NCBI GenBank assembly: GCA_963734685.1
Contig: CAVTIC010000002.1
Location: 248,001-312,000 of the forward strand
DNA: 64,000 nucleotides
Origin: JAOUEA01 sp963734685
GTDB taxonomy: Bacteria; Actinomycetota; UBA4738; HRBIN12
Reading direction: 5' to 3'
This document shows, one piece after another, positions 24,588 to 33,289 of the stretch (within the stretch, counting starts at the first letter, position 1; each line of letters opens with the position of its first letter). The notes below the pieces were generated by a model. That model did no database searches, was not told the DNA's origin, and was given only the letters and a program-made list of their open reading frames with translations. A program made the position numbers and the translations under genes.

Positions 24588-26195
24588 GTGGCGCAAGCGA
24601 TGCGGATGTCGCCGCCGCGTGTGGGCCACCGCGACGACGGGGACCTGTTGCGCGAGATGGTGCACGCGCTCGGGTCGGAGCCCGACGTCGAAGGCGTGGT
24701 GCGGGCGTCGTCCCACTGGGTCGGCGCGGCCCTGGGGTGGGAGCTCGACGCTCTGCGCATCGCGTTGCCCGACCCGCTGGGTCACCTCCGAACCGTGCTC
24801 AGCGACGGGGAGGGGCTCATCGACGACGACTCGCTCGAGAGGGCGAGCGCGGTGTTCGACGGGAAGGCGACGAGTCGGCTCCCCGCACGGTCGGTCACCG
24901 GGGCGCAGGCGGTGACCGTCCCGATCGTCGCCCGAGGGTTCGCTTACGGCGTGCTCGACCTCGTGGCGCCGGCCCACGTCATCGACGAACGGTGGGACAC
25001 GCTCGTCGCGGTGGTCGGCCAGGTCGCGGTCGCCCTGTCGAACGCCAGTGCACGGGATTCACTCGACCGCGACCGGGAGACGATGCGGAGGGCGGCGGTC
25101 CTGGGGGCGAGGGTGGCGCAGGCCCGCACTCGAGAGGAGGCGCTCCGCGAGATCGTCCGTGGACTCCATCGTGATCTGGGCCTGCGGTCTGCCGCATGGC
25201 TCGTCGACGGAGGCGATCCGATCCTCGTATCGGCCAGAGGGATCGGGTCCGGTCGCCGGGATCGGCTGCGTGCGATCGGCGCACCCGGATCGGGCGAGCT
25301 GCCCGCCCGCCTGGCTTCGACGTTCTCATCGGTCCTGTCCTCGGACGACCCTGAACTGATCGACGCCGGCGGCTCGGTCGTGGTCATGGATGCACCTCAG
25401 GACCCTCAGCTCCGGGAGGCCGTCGCCCTCGTCCAAGGGGTTGCCGGGCAGCTGCTCGGTTGGCTGTTCTCGATCGAGCACCTCCGCCGGCGCAACGTCG
25501 CGCTCGACACGGCGCTGACGCTGACCGCCCACGAGCTCCGCGGCCCGATGCTGGCCGCCAAGGCAACGATCGACGGCATGCTGCAGGAAGCGGGACGGGC
25601 CGCGGACGACCGAGCTCGCCTGCGGGACTCGCGACGCCAGCTCGAGGAGCTCGCCGACATCGTCGATCCCCTGCTCCGATGGTCCGTCTCGGGGGATCGC
25701 CTGCGACGACGCGCGGGCGACCTCGTCGGCGTCGTCGAGGAGGCCATCGACTCGGTCGTCCGGGAGACCGGGGAGGCCCGTGTGATGCTCGAGCTCCCCC
25801 TCGATCCCGTGCGGGTACCGATCTCGCGTCGTCATGTCTCGTTCGCGATCCGGAACCTGATCCGCAACGCGATCGCGTTCTCCCCGCCCGATTCGGTGGT
25901 CGCCGTGCGTGTCGCGTTCGATGACGCGTCGACGACGATCAGCGTCCACGACCAGGGCATCGGGGTGGCCGCGGAAGACGTCGACACGATCTTCGAGCCG
26001 TTCGCCCGGGGGCGTTCGGGGCGTTCGATGCGAGCAGGGAACGGCTTGGGTCTCTTCGTCGTCCAGCGGGTCGCCGATTCGCACGGGGGCCGGGTGTGGG
26101 TGGACTCCGGCCAGGCAGGGACGAGCTTCCATCTCACGCTGCCGCTCCGCTCGGGCGCGGGGGAGCGGAAGGAGGGGTCACCATCGAAGCGCTGA
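24588..26195 (+). CDS. GAF-domain sensor histidine kinase
   Basis: A 535-residue kinase without membrane helices, so a cytoplasmic sensor. Two GAF-like regions (about 15-150 and 165-300) precede a dimerisation domain with the phospho-acceptor His315 in LTLTAHELRGPMLAAK. The ATP domain is complete: N box NLIRNAIAF near 423, G1 DQGIGVAAEDVDTIFEPF near 455 and G2 GNGLGLFVVQRVADSHGG. The GTG at 24588 follows GGGGGAGCGAG. Two response-regulator genes follow immediately, so it probably phosphorylates one or both and links an internal signal to exopolysaccharide expression. Confidence 0.88.
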   Translation: MAQAMRMSPPRVGHRDDGDLLREMVHALGSEPDVEGVVRASSHWVGAALGWELDALRIALPDPLGHLRTVLSDGEGLIDDDSLERASAVFDGKATSRLPARSVTGAQAVTVPIVARGFAYGVLDLVAPAHVIDERWDTLVAVVGQVAVALSNASARDSLDRDRETMRRAAVLGARVAQARTREEALREIVRGLHRDLGLRSAAWLVDGGDPILVSARGIGSGRRDRLRAIGAPGSGELPARLASTFSSVLSSDDPELIDAGGSVVVMDAPQDPQLREAVALVQGVAGQLLGWLFSIEHLRRRNVALDTALTLTAHELRGPMLAAKATIDGMLQEAGRAADDRARLRDSRRQLEELADIVDPLLRWSVSGDRLRRRAGDLVGVVEEAIDSVVRETGEARVMLELPLDPVRVPISRRHVSFAIRNLIRNAIAFSPPDSVVAVRVAFDDASTTISVHDQGIGVAAEDVDTIFEPFARGRSGRSMRAGNGLGLFVVQRVADSHGGRVWVDSGQAGTSFHLTLPLRSGAGERKEGSPSKR

Positions 26196-26863
26196 TCGTC
26201 GACGATCACCGGTTGTTCGCAGAGGCGGTCAGGCCTTCTCTGGAGCGGCTCGGGATGACCGTTGCGCTGGCGACGACGGGGCGCGAGGCCCTGGAGATGG
26301 TGGCCACGTCCACGTTCGACGTCGTCCTCGTGGACCTCGGGCTCCCCGACATGAGGGGGATCGACGTGGGAGCGCGGATCCTCCAGATGCGACCGGACAC
26401 GATCGTGCTCGCGCTCACCGCGATCGACGATGACCGCCACGTGGCCCCGGTGCTCCAGGCGGGATTCAAGGGGTATCTCACGAAGGATCTGCGGATCGCG
26501 GGACTCGTGAGCGCGATCAACGCTGCGATCGACGGCCAGGTCGTGACGCCCGGGCTGTCCACAAGCTTCGGCGGCGCGTCCAGGACCCGGGCGCAACGAC
26601 ACATCGAGTTGATCGCCTCGACGCTCACTCCTCGGGAGCGGGAGGTGCTCGCGCTGCTCGCCGAGGGTGCACGCGGGGGAGACATCGCGCGCGAGATGTC
26701 GATCAGCGTCAATACCGTGCGGACGCACGTCCAGAGCATCCTCACGAAGCTGCAGGTCCACTCCCGACTCGAGGCCGCGACGTTCGCCGTACGCCACGAC
26801 CTCGTTCAGACGTCAGGCGTCGAAACGGACGACCGCCATCGATCGAGCCGTCGGGCCGTCTGA
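26096..26863 (+). CDS. NarL/LuxR-type response regulator 1
   Basis: The receiver domain is intact: IVDDHRLFAEAV, phospho-Asp in VLVDLGLPDMRG, Thr in ALTAIDD and Lys in YLTKDL. The C-terminal LuxR helix-turn-helix is LTPREREVLALLAEGARGGDI then MSISVNTVRTHVQSILTKLQV. The start is odd. The only standard in-frame start is the GTG at 26096, 100 nt inside the kinase gene, giving a 28-residue unstructured extension. A strong Shine-Dalgarno (AAGGAGGGG, 26169-26176) lies 6 nt before an in-frame ATC at 26183, giving the normal N-terminus IEALIVDDH. A rare ATC start, or a misread base there, is likely. Confidence 0.88.
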   Translation: MGGLRPGRDELPSHAAAPLGRGGAEGGVTIEALIVDDHRLFAEAVRPSLERLGMTVALATTGREALEMVATSTFDVVLVDLGLPDMRGIDVGARILQMRPDTIVLALTAIDDDRHVAPVLQAGFKGYLTKDLRIAGLVSAINAAIDGQVVTPGLSTSFGGASRTRAQRHIELIASTLTPREREVLALLAEGARGGDIAREMSISVNTVRTHVQSILTKLQVHSRLEAATFAVRHDLVQTSGVETDDRHRSSRRAV

Positions 26864-26880
26864 CGTCCGCTCGCGCGCAT

Positions 26881-26937
26881 GACGTAGCGGGGCTACGTCG
26901 TGTATCGCGTGCGGCACTCGGTCGGGCCGCCTATCGT
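26881..26937 (+). promoter_or_regulatory. GACGTAG-N5-CTACGTC operator with -10 TATCGT (site 3)
   Basis: A perfect 19-bp dyad at 26881-26899 has its centre at 26890. The -10 TATCGT begins at 26932, again 42 bp away. It lies between the two response-regulator genes and faces the second, suggesting autoregulation. Confidence 0.72.
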
Positions 26938-26962
26938 CGCCAGGCGGCGGGAGGGGGCAACG

Positions 26963-27658
26963 ATGATCGATGAACGCAAGCGGATCCGCGTCCTGCTCGC
27001 CGACGGGCATGCCCTGTTCCGCGAGGCGGTGACGAGCGTGCTCGAGGGTGACGGCGACATCGTGGTCGTGGGCGACGCGGGGGACGGATCCGAAGCGGTC
27101 GCGGAAGCCGCGCGCACGCACCCGGATTGCGTCTTCGTCGACGATCAGCTGGGTGCGATCGACTGCGTCGAGACGACGCGCAGGATCAAGGACCGACTCC
27201 CCGACTGCGCCGTGATCCTCCTCGCGTCCGAAGAGGACGAAGCGACCCTCGTCGCGTCGATCGAAGCGGGCGCGAGCGGCTATCTCACGAAGGAGAGTCC
27301 GGTGACGGAACTCATCGACGCGGTGCATACGGTGCACCGAGGTGAGGTGGTCGTTCCGCCGCACATGCTGGGACCGCTGCTGTCGGGCCTGATACGGCGA
27401 CGCAAGGAGCAAGACGAGGCCATGCGCCGGATGTCCCGGCTCACGCGCCGAGAGCGTGAAGTGCTCGCCCTCCTCGCCGAAGGTGCCGGCAACGAGGGCA
27501 TCGCGGAGACCCTCGTCATCAGTCCGCAGACCGCGCGGACCCACGTGCAGAACCTGATCGCGAAGCTGGGCGTGCACTCGAGGCTCGAAGCGGCGATGTT
27601 CGTCGCCCGCAACGGCATGCTCCGAGAGCTCGAGGACCTCACCCCCATCAGGAGCTAG
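26963..27658 (+). CDS. NarL/LuxR-type response regulator 2, atypical receiver
   Basis: A 231-residue regulator. The LuxR helix-turn-helix is intact (LTRREREVLALLAEGAGNEGI then LVISPQTARTHVQNLIAKLGV). The receiver deviates: the acidic pair reads ADGH instead of DDH, the acceptor region is VFVDDQLGAID, and the switch Thr is a Ser (ILLASEED); the Lys in YLTKESP is kept. Phosphorylation may be weak or bypassed. The ATG at 26963 follows GGGAGGGGG. Operator site 3 precedes it, so it is the best candidate for an operator-binding protein that controls its own gene. The glycosyltransferase gene starts 2 nt after its stop. Confidence 0.88.
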   Translation: MIDERKRIRVLLADGHALFREAVTSVLEGDGDIVVVGDAGDGSEAVAEAARTHPDCVFVDDQLGAIDCVETTRRIKDRLPDCAVILLASEEDEATLVASIEAGASGYLTKESPVTELIDAVHTVHRGEVVVPPHMLGPLLSGLIRRRKEQDEAMRRMSRLTRREREVLALLAEGAGNEGIAETLVISPQTARTHVQNLIAKLGVHSRLEAAMFVARNGMLRELEDLTPIRS

Positions 27659-27660
27659 GC

Positions 27661-28848
27661 ATGTCCGATCGGGGAGATCGGCCACAGGTGATCCACGTGG
27701 CGACCCGATACCTCCGCGGAGGGTCCGAGGCCCGGATCCAGGACATCGTCAGCGCCCTTCCGGAGGCCGATCACCACCTGGTCGTCGGCATCGACTCCGA
27801 CGTCGAACTCGCTCGCGAACGGCTGGCACCCGCATCCCTCACCGTCGTGCGTCCCCTGGTGCGCGAACCGAACCCACCGTCCGATGTCTCGGCCTTCCTC
27901 CGTCTCGTGTCGCTGTTCCGCCGGATGCCGCACCACCTGCTGGTCACCCACCAGTCGAAGGCGGGGATCCTCGGTCGCGCCGCCGAGCGATGGGTGGGTG
28001 GGGCCGCCGTCGTGCATTCGCTCTCGATGGCGAGCTTCGGCCCCGGGTATCCTCGCTGGCAGGACTATCTGTTCCGCACCTTGGAGGCGCGACTCGCCCG
28101 GATCACCGACGGGTACACGGTGGTCGGCGCCGACCTCGCGCGCCGCTACACGCGGATCGGGGTGTCGCCGCACAAGTTCCACGTGGTCCGGTCCGATGCC
28201 GGGCTCTTCCGGCCGGGACCCGAAGACCGGAGCGACGCTCGTGCGACGTCGGGCGTGCCGCCCGAGAGGCCGATCGTCCTGTATCTGGGCAGTCTCGAGC
28301 CGCGCAAGAACGTGCTGGACCTCGTCGACCTGCTGGATCGTCTCGTTCGAACATGCCCCCCCCGGAGGCGACCGTTCCTCGTCGTCGCGGGGCAGGGACC
28401 GCTCGAAGATCCGCTGCAGGAGGCGCTGCGACGGCGCGACCTGGCGGGAGACTGCGCCCTGCTGGGCTTCGTCGAGCGGCCGGCATCCCTGGTCGCCGCC
28501 GCCGATGCCCTCGTGCTCCTCAGCCGTGTGGAGGGCCTGCCCCAGGTGCTCGTGCAAGCCGCCGCCGCAGGAACCCCGTTCGTCTCCTACGAGGTCGACG
28601 GGGCGCGCGAGCTGCTCGATCTCGGCGCGGCCGGCGCCGTCGTTCCCGCCGACGACCTTCCGGCTGCGACGGATGCCCTCACCCGGATCCTGTCGACGAG
28701 TCGTCCGGCTGCGACGGTGGACCTCTCCTCGTGGTCACCCGCCGCGATCGCCGACGGCTACCGTCGGGTCCTGCACCCCCTCGTCGGCACCTCCGGGGGG
28801 CGCGTGGGCGGTGCTACGGCAGCAGGGTCACCACCAGCTGCGGGGTGA
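27661..28848 (+). CDS. Glycosyltransferase family 4-like
   Basis: A 395-residue GT-B enzyme adding a sugar to a polysaccharide repeat unit. The N-terminal acceptor domain starts VIHVATRYLRGGSEARIQDIV. The donor domain has VLYLGSLEPRKNVLDLV, VVAGQGPLEDPL and the family end LLSRVEGLPQVLVQAAAAGTPFVSYEVDGARELL. The usual E-x7-E reads EGLPQVLVQA, with the second Glu replaced by Gln, which is common in this group. It starts 2 nt after response regulator 2 and belongs to that transcript. Its 3' end overlaps the convergent secreted-protein gene by 35 nt. Confidence 0.9.
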   Translation: MSDRGDRPQVIHVATRYLRGGSEARIQDIVSALPEADHHLVVGIDSDVELARERLAPASLTVVRPLVREPNPPSDVSAFLRLVSLFRRMPHHLLVTHQSKAGILGRAAERWVGGAAVVHSLSMASFGPGYPRWQDYLFRTLEARLARITDGYTVVGADLARRYTRIGVSPHKFHVVRSDAGLFRPGPEDRSDARATSGVPPERPIVLYLGSLEPRKNVLDLVDLLDRLVRTCPPRRRPFLVVAGQGPLEDPLQEALRRRDLAGDCALLGFVERPASLVAAADALVLLSRVEGLPQVLVQAAAAGTPFVSYEVDGARELLDLGAAGAVVPADDLPAATDALTRILSTSRPAATVDLSSWSPAAIADGYRRVLHPLVGTSGGRVGGATAAGSPPAAG

Positions 28849-31663
28849 ACCCCGTCGATCCGGTGCGGGACGTGTACTTCACACCGTCGGTCGAGGGTGT
28901 CGAGACGCGGAGGCTGTACACGCCGTCACCGCGGACGAGGCTCGAGAGATCGACCTCGTACCACGTGTTGGTCGCGACCGGGCCGAGGGAGGCGACGGGC
29001 GGGCCGACGGCCGGCGGGGCGCTGTTCCAGGTCACGCCGGTCTCGGTCCAGCCGGTATCCGAGGTCGCCGAGAACACGCCCCCCGCGTTCGACGCACCCA
29101 CGTTGAAGAGCCGAAGCTTCGCTGTCGCCACGGTGCGCGAGCCGATGCCCGTCACCGAGAACTTCATCAACCCGTCTTCGCTCGGGGAGGAATCGATCGA
29201 GAGCGACGAGCTCGTGCCGTAGTTGGTCGTGGGGGCGCCCGCTCGGATCGTGGCGTCGGCCGTCAGGGCGAACGTGAGCTCGCTTCCCGGTGCCGTGGTC
29301 GCGACCGCGACGTTCGACGCCGCCGAGACGTTGCCTGCGGCATCGGATGCCCGGACCACGTACGAGTACGTCGACCCGGGCGTCAACGACCGGTCGAGGT
29401 AGGTCGTGTCGCTCGTCGTGCCGACCGCCACGCCGCCGCGGATGACCGTGTAGTGGTCGACGCCCACATCATCGGTGCTCGCCGTCCATGAGAGGCCGAC
29501 CTGGTCGCCCCCGATCGGCGTGGCGACGAGGCTCGAGGGAGCCGACGGCGGCGTCACGTCGCCGCTCGGTGCCGCGCCGGCGCTGATCGAGAAGGCATCC
29601 GTGAAGCTCCCGACGCTCGGCACGAAGTTCGCGTCGATCCGATCGGGGGTCACCGTGTAGGTCATGATGCCGTTCGCCGTGCCGGCCGTGCTCACGAAGT
29701 ACCGGAAGCTCAGGATCGTCCGGCTTGATCGAAGAGCCGGAGCGCCCGAACGTCCCGACCACCTGGATGACCGATCCGGCCCCCTTCTCCATGACTCCCG
29801 CGCCGCTGTCGGCCACGCAGTCCTGATCGAATCCCCCGATCACGAACGACGGGCAGGTTCCGGGCACGAGGGCGAGCTGCTTGCTCCGTTGGTAGTTGTG
29901 GTGGTGACCTCCCAGGATCAGATCGACCTTCTTCTGGAGCAGGAGGTTGAAGAGTGGCTGGCCGATCGGGCAACCGGAGTTCGATGCAGAGATGCACGGG
30001 TAGTGCATCCCGACGACCACCCAACGGATGCCCTCCGCGCGAGCCGCATCGATCGAGTCGGACAGCCACCGGTAGTTCGCGTCGTTGAGCTTGTAGCCGT
30101 AGGTGACGCCCTCGATCGTGAGGTCGGGCGAGATCATGAAGACCCGCATGAGGGGAGCGCTCGCCGGATAGTCGAAGTAGTACTCGGCGCCGTAGTCCTG
30201 CGCCGCACCCAAGGTCGACCCCAGCCGGTCCGGCAGGCACGCGGCATGGTTCAGGATGTAGCCGTCGGCGCCGTTCTGGTCCTCGTGGTTCCCGGCGACG
30301 ATCTCGAACGGGTAGGTGGGCCCGAGGTTGGGCAACCCCGCCTTCACCCAGTCGCACCACGCGGCGTCGGTGGGCGTCTCGTCGTAGTCCAGATCACCCA
30401 GCGCCAGGAAGAAGTCGGTCCCGGAGGCGTTCAGGGTGGCGAGGCTCGCGGTCGCCCTCGACGTCGTTCCGAAGTCTCCCGCGGCGGCGAAGGTGAACGA
30501 CCCGGACGACGGGGGAGCGGGAGGGGTCGTCACGTCGGCCGGATCCGAGGGATCCGATCGGTTCCCGGTCGGGTCGACCGCGACGATCGAGTAGCGGTAG
30601 CTGGTGTCCGCGCTCACCGAGTCGTCGCGGAACGTGGTCGCGCCGCTGGTCCCGATCTCCGCGCCGTCGCGAGAGATCGAGTAGCTCGCCACGCCCACGT
30701 CGTCCTGGCTGGCGGTCCAACTGAGATCGACACGGCTAGGCCCGCTCGCGGTGGCCACGACACCGGTGGGAGCCGTCGGGGGGACTCGTGTCCGGAACGT
30801 TGTCGACGAGGACGGTGACCGGCTCGGAGGACCCGCTGTTCCCGACCGCATCACGCGCGACCGCCGTGAGCTCATGAGCACCGTTGGCGACGGACGAGGA
30901 GTTCCACGGGATCAGGTAGGGCGCCGCGGTATCGGTCGCGTACGTCGCGCCATCGACCTGGAGCTCGACCGAGACGACCCCCACGTCGTCCGCGGCGTCC
31001 ACGCCGACGTCGATCGATCCGGCGACCGTCGTCCCGGACTGAGGCGACGAGATCGACGCGGTCGGCGCGGCGACATCCGCAGAGGGAGCGACCGCGACCA
31101 CGAGCTCCGGCCGGAACCCCACCGCGCCTTCCTTCGATCGGAACTTGGCCTTGTTGCTCGACGTGGAGGCGATGCGAAGGCTGAACTGCCCGTCTCCCGT
31201 CACGAGCGTGGAGAGATCCACCTCGTACCAGGTCGACGCCGAGACTGCGCCCAACGTGGCGAGCGGCGTCGGGTCAGCGGGGGGCGCGCTGTTCCAGGTC
31301 ATGGCTACTCTCGCTCCACGTGGTGTTGGCAACCCGAGAGAACACGCCGCCGACGGGGGAGCCATCCGTCACGTAGAGGCGCAGCTTCGAGCTCTCGACG
31401 GTGTCCGCTCCCACCCCGGACACGCTGAACCGGAGGAACGAGTACTGGATCGGAGACCCTTCGATCGTGAGTTCGGTCGCCGAGCCGGCCGTCGCCGTGG
31501 GCTGGTCGGCACGCACCGACGTGTCTGCGGTCGGCCCGAAGGTGAGGGTTCGGGTCGCTGCGGGAGCCGAAGGGGCCGTCAGGACCCCCATGACCATCGC
31601 CGCGAGTGCGACGGTCAGCAGTACCGCCGATCGGACCTTCGCCCTCCGCCCAGCGAGCAGCAC
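28814..31663 (-). CDS. Secreted metallophosphoesterase with DNRLRE and fibronectin domains, three frameshifts
   Basis: Read across frames, this is one exported protein of about 950 residues. A signal peptide (SAVLLTVALAAMVMG) is followed by a DNRLRE-like module (TFGPTADTSVRADQP, TWNSAPP), an Ig-like module (PTASISSPQSGTTVAGSIDV), a fibronectin III module (DLSWTASQDDVGVASYSISR) and a calcineurin-type phosphoesterase with GDFG, LGDLDY, GNHED and GGHHHNYQR. A second fibronectin III and a second DNRLRE module end it. Frames change near 31,300, at a G6 run at 30778-30783, and near 29,720, each equivalent to one extra base. No stop lies inside any domain, so sequence error is likelier than decay. 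Promoter site 4 drives it. Confidence 0.8.
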
Positions 31664-31690
31664 GCCTTCCCCATCCGTCGTCGTCTCTGC

Positions 31691-31747
31691 ACCCTAATGA
31701 GGACCCCTCGGCCTCTGCCCCATGCATCGCGCGTAGCACTCCTACGC
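31691..31747 (-). promoter_or_regulatory. CGTAG-N5-CTACG operator with minus-strand -10 TAGGGT (site 4)
   Basis: The dyad GCGTAG-N5-CTACGC at 31731-31747 is centred at 31739. On the minus strand the -10 TAGGGT runs from 31696 down to 31691, 43 bp from the centre. It faces the secreted phosphoesterase gene at 31663. Confidence 0.65.
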
Positions 31748-31782
31748 TCGTTGAAGGCGTTGCGGCCCACCGAGCCTGACTC

Positions 31783-31838
31783 GCGTAGGTCATCTACGAC
31801 GATCCACGCATGCCCCTCCGACCCACGGAGGTGACACT
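31783..31838 (+). promoter_or_regulatory. CGTAG-N5-CTACG operator for the WbaP-type gene (site 5)
   Basis: The dyad at 31784-31798 is centred at 31791. The hexamer 42 bp away is GACACT (31833-31838), one base from TANNNT. With site 4 it forms a divergent control region 52 bp centre to centre. Confidence 0.55.
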
Positions 31839-31954
31839 CGGCCCACTTCGTGACCGGGGGTGTTCGGCGTCCTCCGGTGTCGTGTCGGAAGCCGAGGATC
31901 GGGGCGCGCGTGGGGACATCGCAGTACGCAAGCGATCGCGCGGTCGGGCGGGTG

Positions 31955-33289
31955 ATGCCGCATGATGCCCGCCGTACATCCGCCGTAGCTCGGCTCGCAA
32001 GGGCGAGCGTGCCTGCGGCCGACGTCGTCGCGCTCACCGTAGCGATCGTGATCGCGGGGGTCGCCCCGTGGGGTGCCGCCTACGTCGCGATGGTGTTCCT
32101 GGGCCTGCATCTCGATCCAGCCCGTGCAGGGAGGATCGCTCCCCAGCTCTCCACCGACGCCGGGTGGTTGCTCGCCACGGGGGCGGCGCCACTGGTCGTG
32201 TTGCTGCCGGTGGCGGCCGGCCTCGGCGCAGACGTGAACTGGGCGCTCCTGGGTCCGGTGACAGTCGCGTCCGTGCTCCTCGGGCGCGGGGTGGCGTACG
32301 CGATCTCGCGGAGGGCTCGAGTCGTCGGCACCATCTCGGAGCCGACGCTGATCGTGGGCGCCGGCGAGGTCGCCGAGCAGCTCGTCGAGATCATGTCGCA
32401 GCATCCCGAGTACGGCCTGCATCCGGTCGGCTCGGTCGACGCCACCGGCCGGAGAGTGGGGACCCTGCCGATGCTCGGCCATCCTCGGGACCTCGCGACG
32501 CTCGTCGGAAGCTACGGGGTGCGCCGCGTCGTGATCGCCTTCGGCGTCTCCGAGCGGGAGTTGGTCGAGACGCTGAGGTCGGCCGAGCGAACATCCGTCG
32601 AGTTCCACGTCGTTCCTCGCCTCTGGGAGTCCAGCGGCATCGTGCCGGAGGCCGGCAACGTCGACGACGTGTGGGGGATCCCGGTCGTCCAGCTCCGCCG
32701 GCCGTTGACGCGCGCACGGAACCGGCTCGTGAAGCGGTGTCTCGACGTCGCCGTCGCGTCGCTGTTGCTCGTGCTCACCGCGCCGCTCCTGCTGGCGATC
32801 GGGCTCGCGGTGCGTCTCTCCGGTCCCGGGCCGATCCTGTTCCGCCAGAAGCGTGTGGGACTCGATGGGACCCTCTTCGAGATCATGAAGTTCCGGTCGA
32901 TGCACGAGAGCGACGACTCCGATACGCGGTGGTCGGTCGCCGGTGACGATGGGGTCACCCGCGTCGGTCGGCTGCTCCGTGCGACGAGCTTGGACGAGCT
33001 CCCGCAGCTCCTGAACGTCCTGAAGGGCGAGATGTCGATCGTCGGTCCCCGCCCGGAGCGACCGCACTTCGCGGATTCGTTCAGTGCGACGATCCCCAGG
33101 TACGCGGACCGCCATCGGGTGCAGGCAGGCATGACCGGTCTGCCCCAGGTGCGCGGTCTGCGCGGCGACACCTCGATCGAGGATCGCGCTCGCGTGGACA
33201 ACGCGTACATCGAAGGGTGGAGCCTCTGGGGCGACTGCGCGATCATCGTGCGCACCGCCAAGTGCGTCCTGACGGGACAAGGTGCGTGA
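31955..33289 (+). CDS. Undecaprenyl-phosphate sugar phosphotransferase (WbaP/WcaJ-like)
   Basis: A 444-residue initiating enzyme that transfers a sugar-1-phosphate from a nucleotide sugar to undecaprenyl phosphate. The N-terminal part has about four membrane helices, and a CoA-binding-like domain follows (TLIVGAGEVAEQLVEIM). The C-terminal catalytic domain shows RLVKRCLDVAVASLLLVLTA, FRQKRVGLDGTLFEIMKFRSM, LRATSLDELPQLLNVLKGEMSIVGPRPE and a final GLPQVRGLRGD. The start is uncertain: ATG 31955, GTG 31952 or GTG 31850 (which would be near-leaderless from site 5). The sulfotransferase gene overlaps by 4 nt. Confidence 0.92.
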   Translation: MPHDARRTSAVARLARASVPAADVVALTVAIVIAGVAPWGAAYVAMVFLGLHLDPARAGRIAPQLSTDAGWLLATGAAPLVVLLPVAAGLGADVNWALLGPVTVASVLLGRGVAYAISRRARVVGTISEPTLIVGAGEVAEQLVEIMSQHPEYGLHPVGSVDATGRRVGTLPMLGHPRDLATLVGSYGVRRVVIAFGVSERELVETLRSAERTSVEFHVVPRLWESSGIVPEAGNVDDVWGIPVVQLRRPLTRARNRLVKRCLDVAVASLLLVLTAPLLLAIGLAVRLSGPGPILFRQKRVGLDGTLFEIMKFRSMHESDDSDTRWSVAGDDGVTRVGRLLRATSLDELPQLLNVLKGEMSIVGPRPERPHFADSFSATIPRYADRHRVQAGMTGLPQVRGLRGDTSIEDRARVDNAYIEGWSLWGDCAIIVRTAKCVLTGQGA

